From contig NZ_NBDP01000030.1 of assembly GCF_004123845.1 (NCBI RefSeq), forward strand, positions 558,001 through 622,000: DNA of 64,000 nt. Direction: 5' to 3'. Shown piece by piece: positions 18,049 through 27,619 of this stretch (the stretch's first letter is position 1; each line of letters begins with the position of its first letter). Position numbers and translations under genes: made by a program. Source of the stretch: Allobosea sp. Tri-44. GTDB taxonomy: Bacteria; Pseudomonadota; Alphaproteobacteria; Rhizobiales; Beijerinckiaceae. Below the pieces are notes generated by a model, which was given only the letters and a program-made list of their open reading frames with translations, did no database searches and was not told the origin of the DNA.

Positions 18049-19353
18049 TCAGCCGCTGGTTGCTTCGAGCTCACGCCGAAGTGAGACGATCGGCGAGGTT
18101 TCATCGAGCGTAACGTCGTCACTGGTGACCACGGCTCCGGCGGCGACGTCGCGCGTCAGCCTGACGTGGTGGGCGAGCCCGATCGGCAGCGCCTTCGCCG
18201 TACGGCTGGCGGCGGCCGGCATCAGCCTGCCGTAGACGGTGTAGCCACCCTCCCCGTCCAGCATCTCGCCGGCCTTGAGGTCGCGCTTGGCGGTCGCGAC
18301 CGCATCGCCGCGCCAGCTCCGCGTCGCGCCAGTCGGCTCGCCGCGCAGCGCCGCGTTCAGCACCGAGATCGAGAGCTCGAGCCCGATCAGATGGAAGGGC
18401 TTGTACATCGCCGCGTAGAGGCCGGTGGAATCGGTCGGCAGCCCGTATTGCTTGAAGCAGGCGGCGGCGTAGGGGTTCGGCGCCTTCAGCACGACATAGA
18501 CGCCCCAGCGCAGATCGCGGAAGACCGGCCGGCCGTCGCGCTCCAGCGAGGAGACGACCTCGACCATGCCGTCGCGCTCGAGCTGGCCGCCGGCAGCCTT
18601 CGGCCGCAGGACATGGGCGAGATCGTCGACGCCGCAGGGCGGGAAGGCGAGGCCATCAGCGGGCACATCGAGCCCGCAGGCATTGGCGATCGCGGCCATC
18701 TCGATCGCCGATTTGGTGCCGTCAAGGAAGGAATTGAACATTTGCGGGTTCATGCCCGCGGCCTTCGCCGCCTCCGGCGTCAGCCCGTAACGGCTCCAGA
18801 CCTCGTCCGGCGTGACGCGATGATAAGCTGGCAGATACTTGGTGCCCTTGCCGGCGGCTGCCACAGTGAAGCCCGCCGCGCGGGCCCAGTCGACCATCTC
18901 GGAAACGAGCGCCGGCTGATCGCCATAGGCCATGGAATAGACCACGCCGGCCGCCCTGGCCTTCGCCGCCAGCACCGGCCCGACCAGCACATCGGCCTCG
19001 ACATTGACCATGACGACATGGCGCCTGGCCGCGATCGCGGCGAGCGCATGGCGGGCTCCGGCGGACGGATGCCCGGTCGCCTCGATCACCACCTCGACGC
19101 CGTCCATCTCCGCTGCGGTGACGCCACTATCGACGAAGCGCGTGGCTGCGATGCGGGCTTCGTCCCAGCCGACAGTGCGGCAGGCCTGGCGCGCCCGCTC
19201 GGGATCGAGATCAGCGATCGCCGCGACTTCGAGCCCCTCGATATGCGGAACCTGGGCGAGGAACATCGAGCCGAACTTGCCGGCGCCGATCAGGGCGCAG
19301 CGGACGGGGCGGCCGGCCTCGCGGCGGGCGGCGAGCCTGGGCATGAGGTTCAT
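18049..19353 (-). CDS. NAD(P)-binding oxidoreductase with C-terminal SAF domain (homoserine dehydrogenase-like)
   Basis: In this 434-residue protein, a Rossmann domain (CALIGAGKFGSMFLAQ, 19-34; IADLDPERARQ; EATGHPSAGARHAL) is followed by a homoserine-dehydrogenase-like dimer/catalytic region (about 150-345, AGKGTKYLPAYHRVTPDEVW). The C-terminal SAF domain (about 350-430) ends VRLTRDVAAGAVVTSDDV. SAF domains occur in sugar-acid dehydratases, antifreeze-like proteins and FlgA, which is why relatives are sometimes called FlgA. A role in sugar-acid or hydroxy-acid metabolism is plausible because a Bug-type binding protein gene lies just upstream on the same strand. Reaction unknown. Confidence 0.75.
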   Translation of the reverse strand: MNLMPRLAARREAGRPVRCALIGAGKFGSMFLAQVPHIEGLEVAAIADLDPERARQACRTVGWDEARIAATRFVDSGVTAAEMDGVEVVIEATGHPSAGARHALAAIAARRHVVMVNVEADVLVGPVLAAKARAAGVVYSMAYGDQPALVSEMVDWARAAGFTVAAAGKGTKYLPAYHRVTPDEVWSRYGLTPEAAKAAGMNPQMFNSFLDGTKSAIEMAAIANACGLDVPADGLAFPPCGVDDLAHVLRPKAAGGQLERDGMVEVVSSLERDGRPVFRDLRWGVYVVLKAPNPYAAACFKQYGLPTDSTGLYAAMYKPFHLIGLELSISVLNAALRGEPTGATRSWRGDAVATAKRDLKAGEMLDGEGGYTVYGRLMPAAASRTAKALPIGLAHHVRLTRDVAAGAVVTSDDVTLDETSPIVSLRRELEATSG

Positions 19354-19397
19354 GGGTGGGCTCCGTTAGCGTCGATCCTGACGGGCACGCCCTACCC

Positions 19398-19493
19398 GTC
19401 ATGCTCGCCCTCGTGGCGAGCATCCACGTCTTGAGCACTTCATTCGATGAGCAAAGCGAAGACGTGGATGGTCGGGACAAGCCCGACCATGAC
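19398..19493 (+). repeat. Palindromic intergenic element, family A
   Basis: It is bounded by GTCATGCTCGCC and GACCATGAC. Three stems can be seen: GCTCGCC/GGCGAGC at the left, ATCCACGTCTT/AAGACGTGGAT (loosely) spanning the centre, and GGTCGGG/CCCGACC around ACAAG at the right. Copies at 34154-34244 and 48002-48092 have the same orientation, and 52437-52531 is inverted. It lies between the SAF oxidoreductase and the Bug protein genes. Confidence 0.85.
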
Positions 19494-19525
19494 GAAAGAG
19501 GCCGGTATGCGGTGAAACCCGAGGA

Positions 19526-20500
19526 TCACTCCGGCTTGACGCCGGCCTCCTTGATGATCTTCTCCCAGGTCGCGATTTCCTGCTGGTGATAGGGCTTGAA
19601 CGCGGCGGGATCGCGGACCTTGAGGGTAAAACCGAGCTTGAGGATCTGCTCGGTCACAGTCGGCTTGGCGAGCGAGGCCAGCACCGCCTTCGACAGCGCC
19701 TCCAGGATAGGTGCCGGCGTCGCGGCGGGGGCGAAGAAGGCAGCCCAGCTATCGGCGTCGGCATCGGAGACGCCCTGCTCGCGCAGCGTCGGGATATCCT
19801 TGGCGCGCGGGTTGCGCTCCGGGCTCGCCAGCGCGATCGCGCGCAGATTGCCGGCGGTGATCTGCTCCAGCACCGAAGGCAGCGTCGAATTGGCGATGTC
19901 GATACGCCCGCCGATGATCTCCTGCACCAGCGGCGCGGCGCCCCTGAACGGCACATGCGTCATCTTGATGCCGGTGCGCTGCATGAACAGCTCCATGGCG
20001 AGATGCGAGCCGGAGCCGACGCCGGTCGAGCCGTAGTTGAGCTTGCCCGGATTCGCCTTGGCGAGCGCGATCAGCTCCTTGATGTTTTTGGCCGGCAGGT
20101 CGTTGCGGACGACGAAGGCGTGCTCGAAGGCACCGACGCCGGCGACCGGGGCGAAATCCTTGACCGCGTCATAGCCGGGATCCTTCAGCAGGAACATGTT
20201 GTTCCCGTGCGTCTGGTTGTTGCCGAAGATGAAAGTGTGCCCGTCTGCGGCACCATGCGCGACAGCCCGGGTGCCGACCGCGCCCGAGGCGCCGGCCCGG
20301 TTGTCGACGACGACGCCCTGCCCGATCGAGCCCGACAGGTCCTGCGCGACGAAGCGCGCGATCGCGTCGGTCGGCCCGCCGGCCGGGTAAGGCACGACCA
20401 GGGTGATGGTCTTCGACGGGTAGCTCTGCGCCCGGACGATGGCCGGAGCGAAGACGGCGCCGGCAACGAGGCCGAGCGTGGAACGGCGGGTCAGCGACAT
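19526..20500 (-). CDS. Tripartite tricarboxylate transporter-type (Bug/TctC) solute-binding protein
   Basis: This 324-residue periplasmic protein has a signal with an RR pair (MSLTRRSTLGLVAGAVFAPA...RAQ). The Bug family opening YPSKTITLVVPYPAGGPTD, VVDNRAGASGAVGTRAVA, and GSGSHLAMELFMQRTGIKM with HVPFRGAAP are all present and in the usual places. Bug proteins capture carboxylates and other small acids. The membrane partners TctA and TctB are not in the window, as is common for orphan Bug genes. A repeat element and the SAF oxidoreductase lie downstream. Confidence 0.9.
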   Translation of the reverse strand: MSLTRRSTLGLVAGAVFAPAIVRAQSYPSKTITLVVPYPAGGPTDAIARFVAQDLSGSIGQGVVVDNRAGASGAVGTRAVAHGAADGHTFIFGNNQTHGNNMFLLKDPGYDAVKDFAPVAGVGAFEHAFVVRNDLPAKNIKELIALAKANPGKLNYGSTGVGSGSHLAMELFMQRTGIKMTHVPFRGAAPLVQEIIGGRIDIANSTLPSVLEQITAGNLRAIALASPERNPRAKDIPTLREQGVSDADADSWAAFFAPAATPAPILEALSKAVLASLAKPTVTEQILKLGFTLKVRDPAAFKPYHQQEIATWEKIIKEAGVKPE

Positions 20501-20593
20501 GAATACCCTCCCGGGAGCCCGATTGAGAGACGGGCTTTCGCCGCAGGATTAGGGGCAAAGCGAATTTACGTCCAGCGACTGGCTACCGCAGTC

Positions 20594-20699
20594 GTCATTC
20601 TCGGGCGGAGCGAAGCGCAGACCCGAGAATCTCGTGACGAGAAGGCACTCATCGGAGCCTCCTCTGGCCTGAGATGCTCGGGTCAAGCCCGAGCATGAC
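20594..20699. repeat. Palindromic intergenic element, family B
   Basis: It is bounded by GTCATTCTCGGG and CCCGAGCATGAC. Hairpins are TTCTCGGG...CCCGAGAA at the left and ATGCTCGGG-TCAAG-CCCGAGCAT at the right. The termini resemble those of family A, but the centre differs. It lies between the Bug gene start and the YaiI-like gene end, on the upstream side of the Bug gene. Confidence 0.75.
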
Positions 20700-20704
20700 G
20701 GGCG

Positions 20705-21184
20705 TTACGCCGCAAAGCCCGCCCGCTTCAGGCGCTGCACCGCGACATCCAGCGCCTGCAGGAAGGCGGAGCGGTCCTTCTGCGAGAACGGTTTCGGCCC
20801 GCCGCTGACACTACCCATGGCGCGCAGGTCTTCCATCATGTCGCGCGTCGCCAGCGCCATGCCGATCGAGGCTTCGGTGAAGGGTTTTCCGGTCGGGCCG
20901 ATCACGTCGGCGCCGGCCTTGATACAGCGATCCGCGAGCGGGATATCGGAAGTGACGACGATCGCGCCGCGATGGGCGCGTTCGGCGATCCAATCATCGG
21001 CGGCATCGAAGTTTCCGGGCACCACGACGCGTTCGATCCAGGGCTCGCGCGGCACCTGCATAAAGCTGTTGGCGACGACGAAGACCCTGAGCCTGTGCCG
21101 CTCGGCGACGCGGTAGATCTCCGGCTTCACCGGGCAGGCGTCGGCGTCGATATAGATCGCAATGTTGTTGGAGGGTGCGTCCAT
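20705..21184 (-). CDS. YaiI/YqxD family protein (UPF0178, PIN-like)
   Basis: This 159-residue protein shows the family signatures [21 protein letters not shown] near the N-terminus, [27 protein letters not shown] in the centre and a C-terminal [14 protein letters not shown] helix. The aspartate cluster ([14 protein letters not shown]) is like that of PIN-type nucleases. The cellular role is not established. The ATG at 21184 leaves a normal-length protein. The extension to 21223 adds 13 uncharacteristic residues. It is divergent from the tiny-gene row that begins at 21313. Confidence 0.85.
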   Translation of the reverse strand: MDAPSNNIAIYIDADACPVKPEIYRVAERHRLRVFVVANSFMQVPREPWIERVVVPGNFDAADDWIAERAHRGAIVVTSDIPLADRCIKAGADVIGPTGKPFTEASIGMALATRDMMEDLRAMGSVSGGPKPFSQKDRSAFLQALDVAVQRLKRAGFAA

Positions 21185-21312
21185 ACGCACGCAATCGCAG
21201 GCGGCACCATAGGGCGCAAGCATCTTTATGCCGGCCTTATGCGCCGAAACACCTTCCGCATGGCGGCCTTATCGGGGCCAGACCTACATCATCGGCATCG
21301 ATGGAGGTCGAT

Positions 21313-21498
21313 ATGTTGATGAACAACGCCTTGTTCCGTACCAGCCAGCAGCGCCGCGCCCGCGCCGTCTATGACAGCGTCGCCAGCCGCCGCCCGGTCG
21401 TTGGAATCCTCTGTGCCGAGATGGTCGCGCTCGCCGTGTTCGCACTGGCAGCCGCAGCCTTCATCGGCCTGCGCGCCTGGTTCGCCTTGCCGAACTGA
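21313..21498 (+). CDS. Tiny single-span membrane protein
   Basis: This 61-residue protein has a basic N-terminal half (SQQRRARAVYDSVASRR), then one membrane span (VVGILCAEMVALAVFALAAAAFIGL) and a short tail. GGAGG at 21303-21307, five bases before the ATG at 21313, fixes the start. The positive-inside rule places the N-terminus in the cytoplasm. No family recognised. It opens a run of small genes (next ATG 11 bases after its stop). Confidence 0.55.
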   Translation: MLMNNALFRTSQQRRARAVYDSVASRRPVVGILCAEMVALAVFALAAAAFIGLRAWFALPN

Positions 21499-21508
21499 GC
21501 GCGCCGAC

Positions 21509-21739
21509 ATGGGACAATTCAAGCCGCTACAGCCGCTCAACGGCGAGAGCCATCTCTTCCTGGTCGGCCAATCGAGTCACGGCTTCTGGGTCGCGCGCGA
21601 CCTCGAAGGCCGCAGCGAGGGCATCTTCCGCAACCAGAAGGAAGCGGTGCGCTTCGCGCTCTCGGAGGGCGGTCACCCCAATGCCGTGCTGCTCTCCCCC
21701 AACGAGGTCGAGCCGAGCTATGGCATGGGCATCCATTGA
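21509..21739 (+). CDS. Small soluble protein, DUF2188-like
   Basis: This 76-residue protein has no signal peptide. Its central segment GFWVARDLEGRSEGIFRNQK followed by EAVRFALSEGG has the pattern 'displayed residue, then question-mark-free read-through of two strands and an Ala-rich helix' seen in DUF2188-like proteins, in which a short sheet precedes a KEAV-type helix. That assignment is tentative. It starts 11 bases after the preceding small membrane protein and ends five bases before the next small gene, so co-transcription is likely. Function unknown. Confidence 0.55.
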   Translation: MGQFKPLQPLNGESHLFLVGQSSHGFWVARDLEGRSEGIFRNQKEAVRFALSEGGHPNAVLLSPNEVEPSYGMGIH

Positions 21740-21743
21740 CGGG

Positions 21744-21977
21744 ATGCAGGCAGCCGACAAGGCGAGCCGCGACCTCGACAGGGCGCTGCTCGCCATTTTC
21801 CTGGAAGCCGCCGGCGCGCTGATCGATCAACTCGTCGACGCCGGCATCAGCGATCCCGCCGACATCGCCCGCCGCCTCAACCGCCGCGGCTTTCCCTGCT
21901 TCGGGCGACCGCGCTGGAACGCCGTCGCGGTCGCCACCGTGCTGCGCCGCCGCGAGCGTCTGCGCGAGGCCGCCTGA
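21744..21977 (+). CDS. Small protein with recombinase-like helical motif
   Basis: This is a 77-residue, all-helical product. Its second half (ADIARRLNRRGFPCFGRPRW followed by NAVAVATVLRRR) resembles the 'ALN.RG.PT..G..W....V..IL.R' segment found in the Recombinase domain of large serine recombinases. It has no catalytic domain, so it is not an active recombinase. It might bind DNA. The ATG at 21744 is chosen because it avoids overlap with the previous stop. An in-frame ATG at 21720 is the alternative. It is the third member of the small-gene row. Confidence 0.5.
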   Translation: MQAADKASRDLDRALLAIFLEAAGALIDQLVDAGISDPADIARRLNRRGFPCFGRPRWNAVAVATVLRRRERLREAA

Positions 21978-22073
21978 GCAAGGCGGGGCGCGCCAAGAAA
22001 GCGCGTGCTCTCGCCGCGACTCTGCCCTAGGCTCCGCATCTGCTTCGACTTGACGGTCCGGTTTTCGCGAGCC

Positions 22074-22106
22074 GGTCATGGCAGCCGGAAGCCGGCCGCC
22101 ATGACC
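22074..22106. other. Strong hairpin between small genes
   Basis: Fifteen-base arms (GGTCATGGCAGCCGG and CCGGCCGCCATGACC) pair with a single mismatch around a three-base loop. No T-run follows. It lies in the 218-base gap between the recombinase-like small gene and the Lys-rich small gene, and could be a Rho-independent-like stop, an mRNA-stabilising structure or a short mobile palindrome. Confidence 0.5.
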
Positions 22107-22195
22107 TAAGCTCGCAGCCGTCCCGACCCACACAGATTCAAGCCGCTTCGCTCCGAAGCAGCGGCGCCTGTTGTTCCCATTGAAGGAGACGAGAC

Positions 22196-22330
22196 ATGGC
22201 AAAAGGCGAGCAACGCAGCAATCGCGAGGCCAAGAAGCCGAAGAAAGACAAGCCGAAGGCGAGCGCGACTCCCCCGGCGGGCTTCTCCTCGGCCGTCGCC
22301 AAGGCAGCGGCGGCACCGAAGAAGAAATGA
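22196..22330 (+). CDS. Very small Lys/Ala-rich protein
   Basis: This is a 44-residue product (MAKGEQRSNREAKKPKKDK... ending AAAAPKKK). AAGGAG lies seven bases before the ATG, a good ribosome site. The composition is about one-quarter lysine, probably disordered and nucleic-acid binding or simply basic. Its stop overlaps the next start (ATGA), which argues for translation of both. Similar lysine-rich mini-proteins are common in Rhizobiales, but I cannot name a function. Confidence 0.6.
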   Translation: MAKGEQRSNREAKKPKKDKPKASATPPAGFSSAVAKAAAAPKKK

Positions 22331-22530
22331 TCCGTTTCCGCACGATCGACCCGGCCCAGCCCGAAAAGCAGGCACCGCAGCCAGCCATTGTGAAGGCTGT
22401 CGCCGCCGCACCGGCAGAACCGGTGACTGAAGAGGCGAGCGCCGCTCCGGCGAACCGCAAGGGCATGACCCGCAAGGTGCCCCTACGGGCGAAGAAAAAG
22501 ACGGAGGCTACCCCGCTCTTCGACAAATGA
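22327..22530 (+). CDS. Small basic protein, translationally coupled
   Basis: This is a 67-residue product starting MIRFRTIDPAQPEKQ, with an Ala/Pro/Glu-rich middle and a basic tail (KGMTRKVPLRAKKK). The ATG overlaps the preceding TGA (ATGA), a standard translational-coupling arrangement. It has no membrane span or signal. Unknown function. Being paired with another basic mini-protein suggests they act together. It converges on the transglutaminase-like gene (12-base gap). Confidence 0.55.
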   Translation: MIRFRTIDPAQPEKQAPQPAIVKAVAAAPAEPVTEEASAAPANRKGMTRKVPLRAKKKTEATPLFDK

Positions 22531-22542
22531 GGCCGGGCGGCC

Positions 22543-24814
<2,272 letters not shown>

Positions 24815-24836
24815 AGCGAGCACCGTTTATTTTGTC

Positions 24837-24880
24837 GCATTTTCTTCACGCGAACCGGTATCCACTTCGCTCGAAAATGC
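24837..24880. repeat. 44-bp Rhizobiales-type interspersed palindrome
   Basis: The ends GCATTTTC and GAAAATGC are perfectly complementary, and the inner sequence (TTCACGCGAACCGG...CCACTTCGCTC) is partly so. I recognise this sequence as one found in many copies between genes of Rhizobium, Bradyrhizobium and relatives. It sits between the aminotransferase and acetyltransferase genes. Confidence 0.75.
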
Positions 24881-24896
24881 TCTCGCGCGGGGCGCG

Positions 24897-25496
24897 ATGA
24901 CTCTTGAGGACCAGCGCGCCCTGATGCTGTCGGGGCGCATGTATGACGACCTCACGCCCGAGCTGATCGCAGCCCGGGCGCGGGCCGTGACGTTGACCGA
25001 CACCTACAACCGCAGCTTCGGCCAGCCGCCGGCGGAGCGCGAGGCGCTGCTGCGCGCCTTCCTGCGCGATGTCGGCCCCGGCGCCTATTTCGAGCCGAAT
25101 TTCCGGTGCGAGCTTGGTTTCAACATCAGCATCGGCCGCAATTTCTACGCCAATTTCGACTGCGTCATGCTGGACGGCGCCGAGATCACCATCGGCGACA
25201 ACGTCCTGCTCGGACCGCGCGTTGGAATCTATACGGCGAACCACGCTTTCGACCCGGCCGAGCGAGTGGCGGGCGGCTGCTATGTCAAGCCCGTGACCAT
25301 CGGCAACCGGGTCTGGGTCGGCGGCGGCGTCCAGATCACGCAGGGCGTCAGCATCGGCGACGATACGATCATCGGCGCCGGCAGCGTTGTGACGCGCGAC
25401 ATTCCGGCCGGCGTGATCGCGGCCGGGGTCCCCTGCAAGGTGCTGCGCGAGATCACCGAAGCGGACAAGACCGGGTTTCGTTCATCGCGTCGCTGA
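24897..25496 (+). CDS. Maltose/galactoside O-acetyltransferase family (hexapeptide repeat)
   Basis: This 199-residue left-handed beta-helix enzyme of the Maa/LacA/NodL group transfers acetyl from acetyl-CoA to a sugar hydroxyl. It has the Mac N-terminal domain (SGRMYDDLTPELIAARARA), catalytic H116 in IYTANHAFDP, and hexapeptide rungs such as ITIGDNVLLGPRVGIY and VTIGNRVWVGGGVQI, ending DIPAGVIAAGVPCKVLREI. The acceptor sugar is unknown. There is no clear ribosome site (GGGGCGCG precedes the ATG). It lies just behind the interspersed palindrome. Confidence 0.9.
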   Translation: MTLEDQRALMLSGRMYDDLTPELIAARARAVTLTDTYNRSFGQPPAEREALLRAFLRDVGPGAYFEPNFRCELGFNISIGRNFYANFDCVMLDGAEITIGDNVLLGPRVGIYTANHAFDPAERVAGGCYVKPVTIGNRVWVGGGVQITQGVSIGDDTIIGAGSVVTRDIPAGVIAAGVPCKVLREITEADKTGFRSSRR

Positions 25497-25562
25497 GCAG
25501 ACGCCGGCCGTTTCCGGGCTTCGTGAATTGCGGTCGCCCGTGCCTTTGGATAACGCTCCGGC

Positions 25563-25985
25563 ATGAACCGCCGTGCATTCCTGCTGCTCGCCACGCTCTG
25601 TTCGCTCCCGGCACGTGCCGAGGCTCAGGCGGCCCTGCCCTCGCTCTCCGTCAGCGAGGCGCATGAGGCGGCCAGGGCCGGCAAGATCGTGCTCGTCGAC
25701 ATCCGCACGCCGGAGGAATGGACCGATACCGGCGTGCCGGAAGGGGCGATCAAGCTCGACATGACCGGCAGCGGCTTCGAGGTCAGGCTGGCGGCGCTGA
25801 AGCTCGACTACCCCGGCAAGCCGATCGCGCTGATCTGCCGGACCGCCAGCCGAACCTCGACCTTGCAGAAGAAGCTAGCGGCGCGCGGCTGGCGCGAACT
25901 CGTCAATGTCCGCGGCGGGTTGCTGGGCAACCCTTCCGACAAGGGCTGGCTGGCGGAGGGCCTGCCGGTGACGCCTTATCCCTGA
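25563..25985 (+). CDS. Exported rhodanese-like sulfurtransferase
   Basis: This 140-residue protein has a Sec signal (MNRRAFLLLATLCSLPARAEAQA), then one rhodanese domain. IVLVDIRTPEEWTDTGVPEGA is the CH2A motif and C92 in LICRTASRTS is the active cysteine. The C-terminal GLLGNPSDKGWLAEGLPV is also typical. It acts in the periplasm, where such proteins handle thiosulfate, tellurite or persulfide. The gene ends six bases before a palindromic element and converges on trmD. Confidence 0.85.
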   Translation: MNRRAFLLLATLCSLPARAEAQAALPSLSVSEAHEAARAGKIVLVDIRTPEEWTDTGVPEGAIKLDMTGSGFEVRLAALKLDYPGKPIALICRTASRTSTLQKKLAARGWRELVNVRGGLLGNPSDKGWLAEGLPVTPYP

Positions 25986-25991
25986 CGAGCC

Positions 25992-26111
25992 CCCTTCTCC
26001 CCTCGGGGGAGAAGGTCCGGCAGCGGATGAGGGCGCCTCGACCGGGTGAGCCGCCCTTCCCTCATCCGTCAGCGCTTCGCGCTGCCACCTTCTCCCCCGA
26101 GGGGAGAAGGG
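25992..26111. repeat. Palindromic element, family D, overlapping the trmD 3' end
   Basis: The ends CCCTTCTCCC...GGGAGAAGG and CCTTCTCCC...GGGGAGAAGGG form two hairpins, and GCGGATGAGGG/CCCTCATCCGT pairs the interior. Sequence and layout match 7194-7327. Roughly 43 bases of it (26069-26111) are translated as the end of TrmD. Confidence 0.8.
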
Positions 26112-26791
26112 AGACCGAGCAAATCCGGCCGCCGCTCCCTCGTGATCGCCTCCGCCTGCTCGCGCCGCCAGCGGGCGATGCGGGCGTGGTCGCCGGAGAG
26201 CAGCGCCTCGGGCAGGCCCCTGCCCTCCCATTCGCGCGGGCGGGTATAGTGCGGATATTCGAGCAGCCCGTTCTCGAAGCTCTCCTCGGTGCCGGAGGCT
26301 TCCTTGCCCATCACGCCGGGGATCAGGCGCACGCAGGCGTCGAGCAGCACCATGGCTGCCATCTCGCCGCCTGACAGTATGTAGTCGCCGACCGAGACCT
26401 CGGTCAGGCCGCGCCCCTCGATCACGCGCTCGTCGACGCCCTCGAAGCGACCGCAGACGATGACGACGCCGTCTCCGGCGACATAGTCACGGACCATGCG
26501 TTGGCTGAGCGGTCGGCCGCGCGGCGACATCAAGAGGCGCGGCCGGAGATCATCCGCCGGAACCGCCGCGTCGATCGCCGCCGCCAGCACGTCGCAGCGC
26601 AGCACCATGCCGGCGCCGCCGCCGGCCGGGTTGTCGTCGACATTGCGGTGACGGCCGATGCCATGCTCGCGGATCTGGTGCGCCTCCAGCGACCAGAGCC
26701 CGGTGCGCAGGCCCTCACCCGCCAGCGAAGCGCCAAGCGGGCCGGGAAACATCTCGGGATAGAGGGTGAGGATGCTGGCGCGGAAGGTCAT
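26069..26791 (-). CDS. trmD: tRNA (guanine37-N1)-methyltransferase
   Basis: This 240-residue SPOUT enzyme methylates G37 next to the anticodon, preventing frameshifting. Knot motifs include [16 protein letters not shown] and [20 protein letters not shown]. The N-terminal [18 protein letters not shown] and [16 protein letters not shown] are conserved, and the C-terminal domain has [23 protein letters not shown]. The last dozen or so residues ([15 protein letters not shown]) come from the palindromic element at 25992-26111 rather than from family sequence. The ATG at 26791 follows a GTG two codons upstream. It is downstream of rpsP, rimM and an HAD gene, but separated from rplS by about 18 kb. 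Confidence 0.95.
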   Translation of the reverse strand: MTFRASILTLYPEMFPGPLGASLAGEGLRTGLWSLEAHQIREHGIGRHRNVDDNPAGGGAGMVLRCDVLAAAIDAAVPADDLRPRLLMSPRGRPLSQRMVRDYVAGDGVVIVCGRFEGVDERVIEGRGLTEVSVGDYILSGGEMAAMVLLDACVRLIPGVMGKEASGTEESFENGLLEYPHYTRPREWEGRGLPEALLSGDHARIARWRREQAEAITRERRPDLLGLPSPLGGEGGSAKR

Positions 26792-26823
26792 GATCACCCT
26801 GGCTCGTGCGCTGGAACACCGCC

Positions 26824-26921
26824 GTCATCCCGGGCAAGCGCAGCGCAGTCCCGGGATCCATCGAAGGGTGCCGAACTCTACGATGGATTCCGGCGCTCCG
26901 CTTCGCTACAGCCGGAATGAC
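26824..26921. repeat. Palindromic intergenic element, family C
   Basis: It is bounded by GTCATCCCGGG and CCGGAATGAC, with inner arms GGATCCATCGAAGG.../CTACGATGGATTCC and the CGCTTCGCTACAGCC right arm seen at 5016-5119. It sits between the HAD gene and trmD in the same transcript. Confidence 0.8.
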
Positions 26922-26947
26922 GGCTCGTGTAGGGAGCGCATACGAAA

Positions 26948-27619
26948 TCAACCAAAGCGCAGCGCTGGATTGCCGTTCAGAGCTGCATAGTCGCTCACGC
27001 TGGCGATGACGTTGTCGAAGGCGGCGAAAGCTTCGGCCGGCAGCATGGTCAGCACCGCGACTGCGCGCATGCCGGCACGCCGCGCCGCCTCGACGCCGTT
27101 CGGCGCATCCTCGAAGACGATGCAGTCGGCCGGCGCCACGCCCATGCGCTCGGCGGCAGCCAGGAACATGTCGGGATGCGGCTTGCCGGGAAAACCCTGG
27201 CTCGGCGAGACGATGGTGGCGAAGCGTTCGCGCAGGGAGAGCGTGTCGAGGATCAGCGCGATGTTCGGGGGCGCCGCGGCAGTGCCGACCGCCATCGGCA
27301 CGGCATGGCTGCGGGCGCGGTCGAGCAGGTCGACGAGGCCGCCGAGCGGCGTGACGAGCGGGCCGTAGGTCTCGCGGTAGAGCCCTTCCTTCTCCTCCAC
27401 GAGCCGGTCGAGCTCAGCCGCGTCGGCTCCGGGAAAATGCGGGCCGATGATGTCGGCGATCGCCATGCCGGCCGTGCGCGCCGAGAAGGTCGCGCGCTCG
27501 AAGGGCAGGCCGTATTTCCGGTACCAGACCTCCCAGGCATCGTCGTGGTAACGCATATTGTCGACGATGGTGCCGTCCATGTCGAAGATCAGGGCCTTGG
27601 CCGGCGTCTCAGGCAGCAT
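26948..27619 (-). CDS. HAD-family phosphatase (beta-phosphoglucomutase-like subfamily)
   Basis: In this 223-residue protein, motif I DMDGTIVDN begins at D13 (nucleophile) with D15 as acid/base. A helical cap follows (RYHDDAWEVWYRKYGLPFER...), then motif II VGTAAAPPN, motif III Lys in GFPGKPHPDMF and motif IV FEDAPNGVEAARRAGM. It hydrolyses a small sugar phosphate or similar, substrate unknown. The ATG at 27619 lies inside the rimM stop region (GAGG six bases upstream), an 11-base overlap that implies coupling to rimM. An unusual neighbour inside the rimM-trmD pair. Confidence 0.85.
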   Translation of the reverse strand: MLPETPAKALIFDMDGTIVDNMRYHDDAWEVWYRKYGLPFERATFSARTAGMAIADIIGPHFPGADAAELDRLVEEKEGLYRETYGPLVTPLGGLVDLLDRARSHAVPMAVGTAAAPPNIALILDTLSLRERFATIVSPSQGFPGKPHPDMFLAAAERMGVAPADCIVFEDAPNGVEAARRAGMRAVAVLTMLPAEAFAAFDNVIASVSDYAALNGNPALRFG

